Assembly (NCBI GenBank): GCA_948099385.1
Contig: CANUEZ040000182.1
Coordinates: 21,267,501 to 21,331,500 of the forward strand
Source: Fasciola hepatica
Lineage: Eukaryota > Platyhelminthes > Trematoda > Plagiorchiida > Fasciolidae
DNA: 64,000 bases
Direction: 5' to 3'
Under the pieces are notes generated by a model that worked only from the letters and a program-made list of their open reading frames with translations, was not told the origin of the DNA and did not search any database. This document shows, piece after piece, positions 1 through 12,999 of the stretch. The position numbers and the translations under genes are program-made. Each line of letters starts with the position of its first letter. Position 1 is the stretch's first letter.

Positions 1-879
1 TAGGCTATAGATGGGGATGACAAAGGCAAGACAGGCACTCAGAAAACGGCAAAAAAACTGGATCGTCAGAGGATGTCCTATAGATCCGGATTAAACAGCT
101 TAATGAGCAATTCAGGACGAATTTTTGTGAAGCAGAACAATGTATCGTACAATCGGAAGACTGAAAGTGAAGGATTGTTTCGAAGCTGTGAGCCTGAGCA
201 ACCTTGGCAGCTCACAGTAATCCAAAATGGCGGGAATCGCTAAGCTAGCACACCTGGATTGCCGTAATTCTCTTAAGGCCGATGTATAAACCACATCAAC
301 GAAGCTCACTTTACATTGGGAACTTCGATGCACAAAATGCACCCATCTGCGGATAGTGAACGAAACACGACGGATTACGGGCTCGCGCACCCTCGAATTG
401 GTAAGCACTTTCCCATTAGGACAGAGACACGAGCTCTACTGCAGCCTGCCCGCTGTGTCCTCTGAAACTTCCTGTGACTTCCAGGGAAAACGGTCGTCAT
501 CGGCCACAGCTAGAGAGGGGATGCCGTCACCATGGACCGACTCGAACCAGCTGGTCTGGCCAAATTCATTCCGTCCAACTTCCATTCATCAAATTCTTCG
601 AGACCAGTACCCATGTCCCCCAGCTTCCCATAAGCATCCCATGCCAACACCCGCGACTGAGTTGGCTGGCCTCAGTGACGCAACCCCCGCCACGTAGCCA
701 CCTCGGTTGACCCCCATCAGCGGACGAGTGACCAAGATAACAGATGGCGTTGTGGACACGGTATTCTCACCCATTTGTTAAACCAAAAGCCGTGCACGGG
801 TAGAGGATCCTACCAAGTCTGTCGCTTCTGACTCGAAGTTCTTCTCCGCAAGGTCTCCTTCTACCACTGCTTGTTTTGT
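1..879. other. Unassigned repeat-like DNA
   Basis: I recognise no protein motif on either strand. Only short open frames occur, and none has family features. The next block (880-1118) is a diverged LINE 3' region, so this stretch may be the more upstream part of the same old copy, but I could not align it to the young copy at 1119-3142. Confidence 0.3.
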
Positions 880-1118
880 CTCTAAGCAGACATCATGATT
901 TTCTGCTCAACAGTAACCTTTGATAACATTAATAAAAGGCTGCCGCTCCAAGGAAGATCAGTCCCTGAAAATCCTGCATACGCCCTGCTGCAGCTTACCG
1001 GAAACGTCTTGCTACGGGAACCTCTCGAAGTTGAAGCCATTTATTCCACTGTGCAATGGTTTATAGTTGAAAAACAAACGGCCCAGATTCGATGATGCCC
1101 TTTTTCCAATTATCCCTA
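880..1118 (+). repeat. Left half of an old LINE 3' region, split by a younger insertion
   Basis: This block aligns with gaps to 2100-2395 inside the younger copy. Examples are the CTGCAGCTTACCGGAAACG / CTGCGGCTTACTGAAGAAT stretch and the final CCCAGATTCGATGATGCCC / TCCAGATTCGGCGATGCCC match. It ends where the young copy begins, and the homology resumes at 3146. It is therefore the left half of one old element opened by the insertion. It has no coding capacity. The alignment was made by eye. Confidence 0.5.
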
Positions 1119-3142
1119 GTGGGATCAATTTGATCTATAAATACCATTAATATCGGGCTGTGAAGGAAATGGGCAAACTCCAATCATGGGTGTCTCCCAT
1201 CAGCTCACATTTAACCCTGCGAAAGGGAAAACACCACACCGCCCTTGTCCGCTTGATATGCTCTTGGTTCCTACGCACGAGACTGAGTCGGGGGTAATGG
1301 CGAACTGGTCTCTCCACTTCCCGCTCTAAGTTTCAATCACCTCGTACCTTCCCATGCACGCCTGGCATGTTTGGTGACGTCAGCTGCAAAACCACCGTGG
1401 CCCTGGACAACAAGTCGATACATCGGACGACAGACGCGTCTCATGAAAGCGCTAATTATATCCATGTAGATATTATTGTATATATAAACATACATGTAAG
1501 AACGTAGAGAAAAGCGCCCGTATTTTTCGCTCGCGTACCTGCTTTTCCTCCTTTTTGTAAGAAAGCGGGGTTTCTCTTGTCCCATAATCCAGCCCACTCT
1601 CCAGTTCATAGCCTTACCTAACAGCAACCTGCAGCATTAGACCTGTGGGTGCCCCACGATAGGATTTGTCATACATCCTCTGGGTCTATCATAAAACTTG
1701 CCATTTTGATTCTTAGTGTGTCCCAGCTGCTTCCTAGTGACCTGTAAAACACCACTGTGGGATTTGTCATATATCCCCTAGACCTAGTATGCAAACTTGT
1801 CATTCACGGTTCTTCGTGTTGCCCAGCTGCCTTCTCACGTAGCCCCCAGACCCTAGTCCAAATGCACCTCCACGGCTTTATTAACGCCTAAAGATAAGAC
1901 TTCCCGGTGAACGGCCGAATCGGTAATCAATAATTTTGCCTGGTAGTGTAAACCCAATTAGCCCTCACGAACACCGAGTCACAATACCAACGACCCCTCA
2001 TTTCACTTAGACCAATGTGCCTCATTTCCAACCTCCGTACCCGTATCCGTTATTTTGCTCACGCTAGCCCTCATCTGGAACATCTACCAGGCGGCGTTCC
2101 TCCCTTTTTCAATTTTAGAACCACCCGGCCATCACGTTGCCTGGCTGTAATATATCATGCAGACAGGTTATCTTTTTTCTGCCTGTCTACAACCGCACCA
2201 AATGCTGGCTACCGCGAATACGATCTAGCCACCGGGTTTCGCCCGAAAGAAGTCCTGGTATTGCTGCATATGTCCCTCTGCGGCTTACTGAAGAATTCTC
2301 ACTACAAGACCCTCCCGATGTCGAAGTCGCCGTGCGATGACTCCTGATTAAATAGTGATCGGTCCAGATTCGGCGATGCCCGCCTCCTTCCCATGATGAA
2401 ACAGCGAACAAAAAACCGCAGCCAACCCTTGCCCATAAAGCCCAACTCGGACACAGAAAAACCACAAGAAACTCAACAGAATGATGTTTTCGCCAATCTA
2501 CCAGCATAAAATGGTCTGTTGCAAACACTTTCACCCATGCCCTGCCTTATTTTGTTCCTCGTGAACACGGCATTCCGATTGCTGATCATTCCTTCCTGGA
2601 ACTTCATCCATTTTCCACTACGTGCGAACTGCCGACACCGGATGACACACAATACCTTCATGGAAATTGTCTCACCTTTTCGAGGGGTACTATTCCTTTT
2701 GATATCCGCAAATCCATGAAAATTAGTATTCCCCTGCAAACCTTCATGAAATTCTTCCCTGCCTCCTTTGTCTCAACGCCAATCACCTTTTAAAGTGAAC
2801 ATGAATATGCCTCACTGATCATTTTCTTGCATAATTCTTGTGAATATTGTATTTCCTGCGTCCTAGGACAACGTCCGTCTGAGCATTCCTACATCCGGCC
2901 GATTCATTACTATTGCAGTAGTTGACTCGAAATTAATTCGTATTCACCTTGTATTCTTTGGTCATTTTGATTCATTTAAACTCTCCTCGGCGTTATTCCA
3001 CTACTGCTGTGATATCCGAATCTCTCTTTGAAATTTGTGAATTTTCCATCTCATTCAGTGATATTGCAAACTGTGATTATGCTCACATGCGTGCTCCTCG
3101 ACCACGGTCCAGAAATATACCAATGTTATTGTTATTATTATT
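1119..3142 (+). mobile_element. Young 5'-truncated LINE copy consisting only of 3' UTR
   Basis: About 2.0 kb is repeated almost exactly, in opposite orientation, at 16378-18377. Position x pairs with 19496-x throughout, and few substitutions were seen. The homologous block on the right is the distal 3' UTR of LINE B, so this is a 5'-truncated copy carrying only 3' UTR. The 3' end is followed by a TTA-rich tail at 3124-3142, typical of target-primed reverse transcription. Open frames up to about 115 residues occur inside but run in both directions and carry no recognised domain, so I treat them as chance. It inserted in the same orientation into an older copy of its own family. Confidence 0.75.
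1631..1830. repeat. Two tandem ~100-bp units within the LINE 3' UTR
   Basis: Two imperfect units of about 100 bp follow each other. They are easiest to read in the inverted copy at 17666-17865, where each begins GCAGCTGGG and contains ATATGACAAATC or GTATGACAAATC. The pair is present in both copies of the 2-kb block, so it predates their separation. Confidence 0.6.
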
Positions 3143-3145
3143 ATG

Positions 3146-3845
3146 AAATGTAAGCCGCAGCCATCCCTAGCCCAAAAAGCTCAACACAGAGACATAAAAG
3201 CCTCGGAAAACTCAACAAGTTAATATCTCTCCCATTTATGAGCTTAACCTGGCCTGTTGAAGGGGTTTTCACCATTCTTTCTTGCAACATTTTGCTCCTC
3301 GTGAATGCGGTACTCGTTTGCATCCCCTCTTGAAACGCCATACCTCTTACACCGGCTGCGAACTCACGACACTAGATGATACACGCTGCTGCTCATGAAA
3401 ATTATCTCACTTTTTAAGGAAGCATTATTCCTTTTCACATCGACTAATCCATGGCAATTAGTAGTCTTCTGCGTACCCTCACGAAATTCTTACCTGTCTC
3501 CTCACCTCATCATCAATTATCACTTTAGGTGAAACTGAGTGTGCATCACAGATTACTTTCTTGCATCATTCCTGTGAATGTTGTCTCTTCTGTCTCCTAG
3601 GACCATGCCCATCTCAGCATTCTTACGTCCGACGGATTCCCTACCAGTGAGTCCAATTACTCGAAGTTGAACCATATTCACCTTTCATTCCGTTTTCCGT
3701 TCAGTCTACTTAAACCCCCTCAAGCCTTATTCTTCTGGCGCTATAATATGGTACTCCTTCTTTAAAGTTCGTGAATATTTCTTCTTATTGAGTGAGATTG
3801 TAAACGTTGATCATGCACTCAAGCTTGTCTCTCGAACATGGTCGA
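3146..3845 (+). repeat. Right half of the old LINE 3' region
   Basis: This block aligns along its whole length with 2405-3118 of the younger copy at clearly lower identity. Shared landmarks are CCGCAGCCA, TTTTGCTCCTCGTGAA, TCCTAGGAC and a final CGAACATGGTC. It continues the homology broken at 1118, so 880-1118 plus 3146-3845 form one old plus-strand element. No coding capacity was seen. Confidence 0.6.
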
Positions 3846-6175
3846 GGAGCTTTATTAGAAAAGAGAGAAATGAACTGTTTATTGCTAGAACACGGAAGTA
3901 GCAGTGATTGAAAGAGAAAGGCAGGGTTAGGTCAGATGTGATGGGGTTACCTCAGGCGAATCGTGGGTGATTTTCTTTATGGCAGGTGAACATGTAGGAT
4001 CAAAATAAAGGGGAAAAACCGGCTTCGAGAGCACAGAAGTGAGAACTGTTAGGATGCGCAGTTCACTACCTAGAGGAGACGCATGAAAGGATCGAAGAAT
4101 ACGGATAAGAGTCGATCAAACAGTTTGATCAATATATGTGCATCATGTGCTGACTGTCGAAAATGAAGGGAACGTTAATAAATGGAAGTGCATTATGCAG
4201 AAGTAGGGTGGCGACAAAGGAGGTAGCTTGGGAACTCAGAGCAACTATCTTTACAGAGTGGTTGGGGGAGTGAAGTACATCAGCAAGGAGGGGTTTCTCT
4301 GAAGTGAGATGGACTGTTGTTCAAAGATGCGGCGGTACTGATAGTGAACAACGTGGGAGAGAAACAAGTAGGTGGAGGACCAGAGAGATTATTCACTGAC
4401 AGACCGTATGGTCTGAAACTGTACTTAGAAACTTTGACGTAACATTGTCTTCGCGTAAGGCGGAAAGTGAGAAAAAGCAGAGCGATCCGAAAAGCTCACA
4501 GGAGATATTTGGGGTGAGTAAATAGACAAAATGGGGGATGAGCTTACGGATTGGAGAGCAGCAGGTGAGGGACGACCAATCTTATCGTTTCACTACGGGT
4601 AAAACTGTAAAGACCAAGAAAAAATAAGCACTCGGACAGATAAGCCTGCGATAAAATAATAGATACGAGAAATGTGTGAAAGGGGGAGTTACTTCAAGGT
4701 GTATAGATTGTCGAAATTGCACACAAGGTGTTTTTATTTGGAAAACATCGTAGTTCTTGAGTTGCAATACTTTCGAATTCGGTCTGAATCTCGCGGATAA
4801 GGGCGTGAGTTCCGGCCCGGAGGTATTCAAATTGGCAAGGAAAGTCGTACCCTTGGGGAGTTAACTTCAAAAAGTGCAAAACTGGCCTGCTTTATTTATT
4901 GCAAAATACGAAGCAGTCAGTGTTTTGAGGACCCACACGTTACACCTATAACCAGGAAGAATTGGACAACTTTCTTCCGGTGAAGATATTTTGGTCAGTC
5001 AATTTCTTGCCATTTATGTGTACAGGACTATAAAAATGAACTGTTGGGGGGAATTCCTATCTGTTTTTGTCTAAGAATATTTTAAATGGTAGACAGCATT
5101 TAAAAGCTTCCTAAATTCTTTTAAAAAGACTGTCATGACTTTTGATTGTCCTAAAAACTTTGTTTTTTATAGAAAAAACTTGCCATGGGTGGTGGTGAGC
5201 AGTGAAGAGAGTAATGGCACGGTGTAAAAATCAAGGCGCGAATCGAACACCTTTGAACAAAGTATATTGCCCCTTGATACAGTGACTCCGCTATGGTAGG
5301 AGATGGACGCCACAATGCAGACGATCCGGTCCAGTGAAGCTCAGTATAAAGCATAACTGCTGGAAAGCGGTGCAGTCTTGTTTTCTGCTGGTGAACAGTT
5401 GCATATGTGGCTACGCAAGTTCTTGGTGAAAACTACGCCGGCTCTTACGGGTTATGATAGAACAAAGGCTAGTTTCATGAACGACTTAGTTGGCATTTGC
5501 GTTCAGCGTTCACGGAGCAATAATTTATATGTATATATAATAATATTGGTTTATTTCGGAGAAACCCAAAGCATGCCAGGTTCATGATCATGTTTAGACA
5601 TGTGGTGAGATGGACGCGTAATTTATGAAACTGTGGAAATTTGCATGAAAAAGTAAAATAAAACGGCTTAAAAAGGGGAATGAAGTGAGATGAAAGTATG
5701 ATAGGTTTATGCGCACTGCAGAAAATGTAGGGAGATTAAATAAACTAAAGGGCGTTTCCAAATGGATGCTCGGTGAGCTTGAAAATCAAGGTCAAGGGGG
5801 TTGGCTGGTCAGGTTGAAGACATCTGCAGGCCGGCCGACTTACACAAGAAAGACTAGAAATCGGCAAAAGAATTTGCAGTAGCGGAAGACGATGGAGAAA
5901 AAAGTGAGATGCACTGCGGTGGATTGGATATCAAGGAAGCATTGATGCTCTGCAATGGATGGTCGACGGACAAGGCACGAAACCCATCGTAGAACAGAGA
6001 GCGAGCAATAAAAGACGTTACGGTGGATCAGATGACAGAAACGACTTAGAAGGATTGGATACGGTAGATGTGAGACACAGATGTAGAAGGAATGGATGTG
6101 TATCATGAGGGTCAGCTGGATGATCGCAAAGGAGACGGAAGATGAGAAGCTGCAGGCTGAAGAAAGAATGAACAC

Positions 6176-6246
6176 ATACATATATGTGCAAGTATATATA
6201 AAGATATACATATATATATATTATACATATATATGTACACATATAA
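6176..6246. repeat. TA-rich microsatellite
   Basis: A run of alternating TA and ATAC units lies here between two similar 3' UTR-like segments. It may be the relic of a LINE tail, or a later expansion. Confidence 0.7.
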
Positions 6247-7600
6247 GATGAGCAGGAGCAATAACAGTGGGGTCCTAGAAAGAAATTATCATTCACTGGG
6301 AGGGGCAGGTAACGTTAGACCAAATGATTGTAAAAATTAACCTTGGAATATCGCGGTGAATTGTCTTCATGACAGGTGGACGTAACGGATCAAAGGAAAG
6401 AGAAAAAGGGAATGCGGAAGCACAGAAAAGATGACGACTGTGAGGAGCAGTTCACGGAAGAGGGAAGATAAAGGATAGGATCGAAGAGAACAGGCTAGAA
6501 TGGGTCTTGGTATTCCATAAATGCAGGTGCAACACGTGGTGACGGACCAGAAGAATCGGATAGTGGCAGATCGAACGATTCGGAACTCTTAGTGAACATC
6601 GTGACGCAACGGTGTTTTTACCATCGGTGGAACATGGAAAAGCAGACCAAACTGAAAGGCGCACAGAAAAAGCCTGCAGCGGGCAGTGTACGGAACAACA
6701 GATGAAAGCAATGACCGAAGAGACACAGGTAAGACAGGAACAATCAGATTATTTTACTGCAGCTGAAGCAGGAAGCCCGAAGATAGGTTAAATGGAAAAA
6801 GAAAAGAAGGCTCGAGAAATGAATGTGCGACGGATTTGGGGCAGTGGAACTGGAGAGCAGCTTGCCAGCAGTCAATTGAACAGGTGGACTAAGCAGAAGG
6901 ATACCGATCGAAATACTGCCTCAGGGGAAGAACCACAGAGAAGTCGCGGAGCCAAGAAAGGAAAATATAGTAGTGGTGATTAGATAATAAATTGCGACTG
7001 TTAAAGATGCAAAGTTTGGAGCGATGAGTTCTAATATGCTGAATAATCATGGGTGCGGGTGTCACTAGCGCCTAATGAAATTGGGCACGAGGAGCGGAAT
7101 AAAGGAGAAATTTAACAAAACGACAGGCAGTGGGTCATAGGAGTGCTATCAATGGGCATTATGAGCGAGGGATAATACCAAGTGAATATAGAATAGGAGA
7201 TGGCAACTACAACAGGTGGAAAAAAGAAATATCGTCGAGCGTCGGCGGAGAAGGGTGGTTACAACGACAGAGGCTCCATGCAATAAGAGTTGATACGGTG
7301 AGTGGAGATAGGGGAAAGGACAGAGCGGGTAGGTGTGAATCCCGTGGTAGGGAGACAAAAACGGAAAGTGGTAGCAAGTGACAAGTGCTACGGGCGAAAT
7401 TACAGTGGTGAGAGAAGGATAGGGAGCATTGAAAACATGCCCAATGCACTTAACTGGTGGAGTCCGGTTAGCACAAAGGGAAATCTCGCTGTAGGCGGTC
7501 AAATTAGAAGCTAGTTCACTGTGGTGGATGCCATGTGCTACTGTAATTTGGGCGGTTATCCATGTGATCCATATGCAGAAAGTCGAAGGTCCTTCGGCGT

Positions 7601-7684
7601 GGCCTCTTAACCCAGCTGGTAGAGCACTCGCTGTGCTTAAGCAAGGGTGGTGACCATACGTGGATTCGAATCCCACCGGGGCCA
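7601..7684 (+). tRNA. tRNA-like sequence, probably a pseudogene or SINE head
   Basis: The 84-nt stretch has a 7-bp acceptor stem (7601-7607 with 7677-7683: six pairs including one G-T, one mismatch) and discriminator A. A T arm (7660-7676) has loop TTCGAAT and one stem mismatch. The D arm contains CAGCTGGTAGAGC but has two broken D-stem pairs at positions 10 and 12. The anticodon arm is irregular: a TCGCT/AGCAA stem would show GCT, but the length and weak pairing argue against a working tRNA. No CCA is encoded. It lies inside a LINE 3' UTR-like region. Confidence 0.45.
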
Positions 7685-8050
7685 AAGACTTTTCACATAT
7701 GGATCACCTCTTTCGCGACAGCGATATAAGTGCATGATCCAGAATCAATTGGCCAAGGTGTGATACAATGGACAGCAGAGCCTACCGGGACGGCGAGTTG
7801 TAGACGACCGTGTGGCAATATTATCCAGGTGCACCTGCCAGGGGGATAGTCAGTACAGTGCCCGAAGTGGTTGGCCGTCACAGAGGATCACTGGAAAGGG
7901 AAAGGGGATAGGGAGGTGCAGTCTGAGTGTGCGCCAGCCGGAGAGAAATGGATACTGAGGAGAGAAGTGAAACAAAAATGATGGATAACAGATGAACTTG
8001 GATGAGCGACAGGGTTATCTTGTGAAGGCAGGAGATATGTTTGCTGTGGA

Positions 8051-9915
8051 TCAGGGATGGCAATAGCCGTAGTTAGTGGCATTAGACAGAGAAGTTTCGG
8101 GCATGGAGTACACCCGTTGGCCTGTGAAGCAGAGGCAGTAGAGTAACAGTGAGAGGCGTCTTTCAAAGGCCAGATCAGTAGAAACAAACTCATTGGTGGG
8201 CATTGTAGCATTGGGAACTGCTAAGTATGATACTAGTGCGGGTCTAAAAGAGAACATTGAAGAGGCACTGTGTAGGCTAAGGGGTAGCTTATTCCTGATT
8301 TTGGAATAAGCTGACAGGAAGAATCGGGACTCCAGACTAAGATTAGATTGAGGGACAGAGAGAGAGAAGGCACGATGTCGGATCAGGTAGGAGAAGGGGG
8401 CAGCGAATGAGATGGGATAGGAAGTGTAGGCCTGGTTATGGATTAGCCTAAAGAGGAAAATCAGGTTGAGCCCCATGCGACGAGCCAGCAGAGGCTCAGT
8501 TTTTAGGAGCTCACAGCGCTGACGTACGTTATGGCTATGGATACTCCCAACAGCGTTTTGGTGAAGGTACTCTGTACTTTCTCAAGAGGTACAGTAGAGG
8601 AATGTGACCAGAGGCTGGAGGTAATGGTACAATATTCCAAGAGTTGTCTCACATGTGAGAAATACATGGAGAAGCGACTGGCCGTAATTAAGAAACACCG
8701 ATTGATCAGGCCTAGGGTTTGCTTAGCCTTAGCAATTTGGAACGATGCCTGTTCCGAGAAGTTAAAGGAACAAGAGTAGCGTACGCCAAGATCGGTAACC
8801 ATAGGATGCATGGGGATGGGCAGGCCGTCCGGATAGATTTTGCCGGGTGGTACAGTGCACTTGTATGGTAGGAGGAAGCTTTGCTCAGCGGAGAAATTCA
8901 TGAACCACGAGAGGCATCAGGTTTGGACAGAGAGTAAGTCACGCGACGTTGCACAGGGTCACCGATAGGGCATCAGCGAGGGAGGAGTACACAATTTTTA
9001 TATCGTCAACAAAGAGGACTGGGGTACCGTGGCGAATAGAAGAGATACTATCATTAATATAAATAAGGAATAGTAATGGGCCTAAGACACCGCCTCGGAT
9101 GACGCCCTAATAATGGGTTTGACAGAAGGTAAGTGGCCGTCAACGAGCACAGCTTGTGATCTGTGAGGAATACGAGGATAGCCAGGAGAAGAGAGGGCCA
9201 GTAATACCAAGAGACCGGATTTTTGCTAACAGATGCAAGTGGAGAACACGGTCAAAAGCCTCAGATATGTAGAGGTACAGGACGATTACAGAGTTTCCGG
9301 CGTCGGCAGCAGACCATAGGACATTGAGAAAGTGTAGCTGATGGGAAGAGCAGGAACGGGAGTTCAAAAAACCATGCTGACTAGGGTCCAGCAGGTTGTT
9401 GGATAAGAGGTACTGAACAATGTGCTTTTGATAATACCCTCCAGGATTTTGCCGACTACTAGGGTGTAGTTAATGGGCCGACAGTTGTCTTGGTCGCGTA
9501 GTGCACCCTTTCTGAAGCGGAGAATTGGGATAGAGGTTTTCCATTGAGGGGGACGAAACTGTGAAGCATGGAGGTGGTGTGTACATTAAGTAACAATAAA
9601 GGGAAGTCAGGACCACCAAAACGGAGGAAGGCCGCTTGGAGATCCTCTGGGCCTGGTATCTGAGAAGGTTTAATAGAGGAAAATGATTTTTCAATTTATG
9701 GATGGGTGAAGCGAATCGATGAAAGAAAGGCAGAGGTGCAGGGATGGATTATGCGGGGAGGGATACCAAGGCAGTTTGCAAGGAAGGAAGAGAAATGCTC
9801 AATGAAGACCCCAGAAATAGATGCTGAGGTATTAGCTGTAGATGAGCCGCAGATGAGGAATTTGGGCGAGGTAAGATTGGAGCTGTTAGACCCTTTACTA
9901 AGCAGGATGGGCAGA
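8051..9915 (-). pseudogene. LINE C: decayed CR1/Jockey-type reverse transcriptase (5'-truncated)
   Basis: Read on the minus strand, fragments in several frames follow the LINE A ORF2 order. The pre-RT linker is near 9720-9915, the region around the PGPDGIPP block at 9470-9700, a degraded AFDRV block near 9140-9370, the thumb part (FSAEQS, EKVQSTFTK) at 8503-8901, and the C-terminal domain with an NKLP-type motif at 8051-8476. The FADD catalytic block is not recoverable in one frame. Many stops and frameshifts separate the pieces, so no protein can be made. The 5' truncation near 9915 is followed by a TATC/TATA-rich stretch. It is the same family as LINE A but much older. Confidence 0.75.
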
Positions 9916-11459
9916 TAGACAGTTTACATATCTATCTACATTATGTATATGCACACTCCACCATAGTTCCCATGGTACTGCGGCTATTGGGCTGACCTTA
10001 GATCGATACTGGTTGTCTAGCGTCTTCTTCATTAACACCGTCCGCAACTGTTCCAGAACCGTTGCACAATGACAATGAATGCCTAGGCTTCGCAACAACA
10101 AATATGTCCCACTCTGTCAGCACACATTAAGAGCCCTGGTGGGAAAGGGTCACTGAACTAAGCGACTTATCCTGGGGGATAAACCTTTCTATATATATAA
10201 TTGCTGTAACTCACGGCAAAAGGCTAACGAATGAAATCGAAAGCAATTTCCTCTCCACCTTTTGAAGCTCTTGAACTTCACTAAGCACTTAAAAAACATG
10301 AAGTTTTCTACGTGACATAACCACCCAGGCCATTTCAGGAGGAAGAATATTCCCGCAAATGACCTTCCCTACATGAAGCTGGTATACCCGAGGTTGTGCG
10401 CGTGAAATGAGACGCATGTCCAAGAAAAACAGGAATGCAACGACAAAATGGCTTCATAAAAGCAACGTGCTGGGAAAAAATGGTGTATGCATTCCTCCCG
10501 AATCGGCGAAGCCCCTGGATTTATATTTCGAAGTCTGCTTCCCGTTATGAGTGAGGCCATTTTCATTTATCCGTGAACCATATACGTCGAAACTGAAGCA
10601 AGTGGTTGCTTGGAAGTCCCAAAAATCAGATATGAATGCAACCAAGTTTCGGGTACAATTTCACCGTTGCACAGAACTCGGCGGCTTATTGAGAACCACT
10701 CAGTACGAGAAAGAAATGACAAGTGAGCAATGAACCTGGTGTACCGGGTTATATATGATCATCAATCCAATCGACAATCAGCAAAGCTTAGACAAATAAC
10801 CAGAGAGCTAAATACCGAGATTTGGCCAAGAAAACCAAGATCCACCAAAAATGAACAGTGTAATTTTATAAGTATCACTTCTCTTACGCACCCTTCCACG
10901 ACGCTTTTGTTCTAATATAAAATGAAAGTTCTTCTGCCAGCTGCATGAGATCTGCAATACGTCAAGCCAGGTTGGAACCTACTTTACTCGCGAATCTCGC
11001 TTTTTTCCGCCATATTGCTCACCTTGGTATAACTGAAGTATTTATTTTATTTTTACGCCACTGAAATGTTTTGTAACAATTCGCTGATATATTCATCTTT
11101 AAGGTTGGAGTTTTGTATGGTCTGCAGTGGTCTAGGGACCAGTTCTGCCTATTTTTGAGGTGCCAGTGTTAGTTTCTTCTTTTGGTCTCCGGTACACTAT
11201 TTCAAAAGTGTCCCACATCCTCCAAACGTGCCTTCCAATACGCCACTTTTAGCGAACTGACTGAAAGTGAACGAAAAAATTCGAGGACCAGGGGAGCTCT
11301 GGAACTTCGGGGGTAGGGAAACGTTTTTAACTTTCCTACTTGGAAGTAGTAGGGTTGAGCAATGCAAAGGCGGGGGGGGGGAGCTAAACCGAGGGATCTC
11401 ACAGGTAAACTTAACATTTCGAGTCCTTCGTCCTCAACACCGAAAGCAAATGGTGCAGT
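9916..11459. other. Unassigned DNA
   Basis: No recognisable domain on either strand. There are short TA-rich runs near 9926-9950 and 10188-10202, and a G homopolymer of about nine or ten bases near 11373. It separates two LINE remnants lying on opposite strands. Confidence 0.3.
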
Positions 11460-12999
11460 AAAAGCAGGCCCAAAATAAGAATAAGGCTACTAACAAACCA
11501 CAAATTAGTACTGCCTTTAGGTGCGCGAGAGCCCCAGTTTTAAAGGGCCCAGAACACCAAATGGATGAATTAAAAAGGGCACTGCAGGAGGTGGAGACTG
11601 GAAGGAAACTCAGTACGATGAGATGCCGCAACGGTCTCCTGTTGAGTCATGAGGAGCCGATCATTATGCGACCCGGAAGAGTGCGGGATCTGGATAATGG
11701 GAGGGTGCGGGATTTGTTGAGGCTTTTAGGCTTTAGTGAAGTAGTAGGAATCAGGAGAGCACACGGGGCCGGCATGTGGAATCAACCGCGACAAGAAATA
11801 CAGATAGGACCAGTGAGACCAACCCTGTTTGAGTTCGCAAACCCGAACGTAACTTATAGCAGCCACCAATAATTGAGGACTGTTTTCGCCGCATATCAAG
11901 GATATTTTGTTTAGTGTCTGATATTCCGAAAACGGGCATGCGGGCAAAAGAGTGCTGACCTAGGCGGAAGGCAGGCAAGTATTGGCATTTAACCTTGACT
12001 GTGCGTTTAACACAAATCAGCTTTTATCGGAACCCGCTCCAGTAAGTGCCGTGGCCGCTCGGCCGTTGCCAAAGATCGCTACACGCACGTATTTCCAATA
12101 TGCTCTTGCTTCTCTCTCCACATCTGTAGTGATCTCCTCCTCATGGGTCATAAGGAAAGTCGCCCTGGTGATCGTGGTAGCATATTGCGTAGTACCACTG
12201 CAACGGACAGGTGGTCCAAACCAGTCGGGAAGGACTGGCGAAAGCATGCAATAAGAAACCGCTCGGTAAAATATAACCAACTTTACAGGTACGGCCATAG
12301 CCAAAACTTGGATTCGCCGGAAACAAGCTCGGTAAAGAAAGCCGGGCCCTTTATCCGACGCCTCCCAACCAGCAATTACCGTCAAGCGGTGGTGGTAATT
12401 GAGGGCATAGTGTGAGATGAGACGCGGGTTTTTCGATAAAAGACGAAAGTAGCCTCAGGCTGCCTATCATGAGATCTTCCGGAGCCACAAAAAATGGGAA
12501 CTGGCACGGTGAGGCCAACGAGGCGTACACGAAATTCCGGCATGATGAAACAAGCAGTCATTGAGGCAAATCAGTAGTCTTCGATATCGAGCGCGATAGA
12601 AACAAAAAATGGCGGCTATTCGAGTACTCCGCCCGATGAGAGACAATATAAAGAAGAAAACGGCGATGTTGACCAAAAGGGCCAAATTAATGCAATACAT
12701 CAATACCTGCAGCACGGGGAAAAAAGGGCGAAGTCAACCACAAACAGCCACTCGCCGCAGTGCTGACACAGTGGCAGTTCCGGATAACCGGCTGCCCCGA
12801 AATGGCTATGTCTCTTAAGGGATTCAAAGCCACTGTCTGATTTATTGGCAAGGCAGGGGAAATTACACAAAATGTGGTCTAGTAGCCTTCCTCGTGAGAG
12901 AATGACCGGTGAACACGGAATCAGAAGCAAATTTGTGCACAGCAAGCGCTCAACTGTGTGCTATTATAGTAGGGTTGCAAACTGGAAAGACAGCTGTTG
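11460..12999 (+). pseudogene. Possible ORF1 and 5' region of LINE D
   Basis: This stretch precedes the LINE D endonuclease on the same strand and holds an open frame of 103 residues (11561-11872) rich in charged residues, with a repeated GRVRDL motif. ORF1 of such LINEs normally lies here, and that position is the main reason for the call. I see no diagnostic zinc knuckle or RRM. It could equally be unrelated DNA. Confidence 0.3.

Larger units (their letters stand above)
3846..8050 (-). repeat. Decayed LINE 3' UTR region, internally repeated and purine-rich on the plus strand
   Basis: This region lies downstream of the LINE C reverse-transcriptase remnant (8051-9915, minus). It contains no supported gene. 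The plus strand is strongly purine-rich, as is the 3' UTR of LINE A (49.7-53.1 kb). Several parts repeat at low identity: 3960-4500 resembles 6350-6660, and 4110-4330 resembles 5710-5950. At 5530-5550 an ATAATAATATTGG motif resembles the 3' terminus of LINE A at 49243. I read it as two or more overlapping 3' UTR copies in minus orientation. The exact boundaries are uncertain. Confidence 0.45.

Noticed and set aside
5235..5311. Possible minus-strand tRNA with GTTCGATTCG box
   Set aside because: The ends GGCGTCC and CGCGCC pair only partly, the T stem does not form and no D arm is recognisable, so I regard the B-box match as chance.
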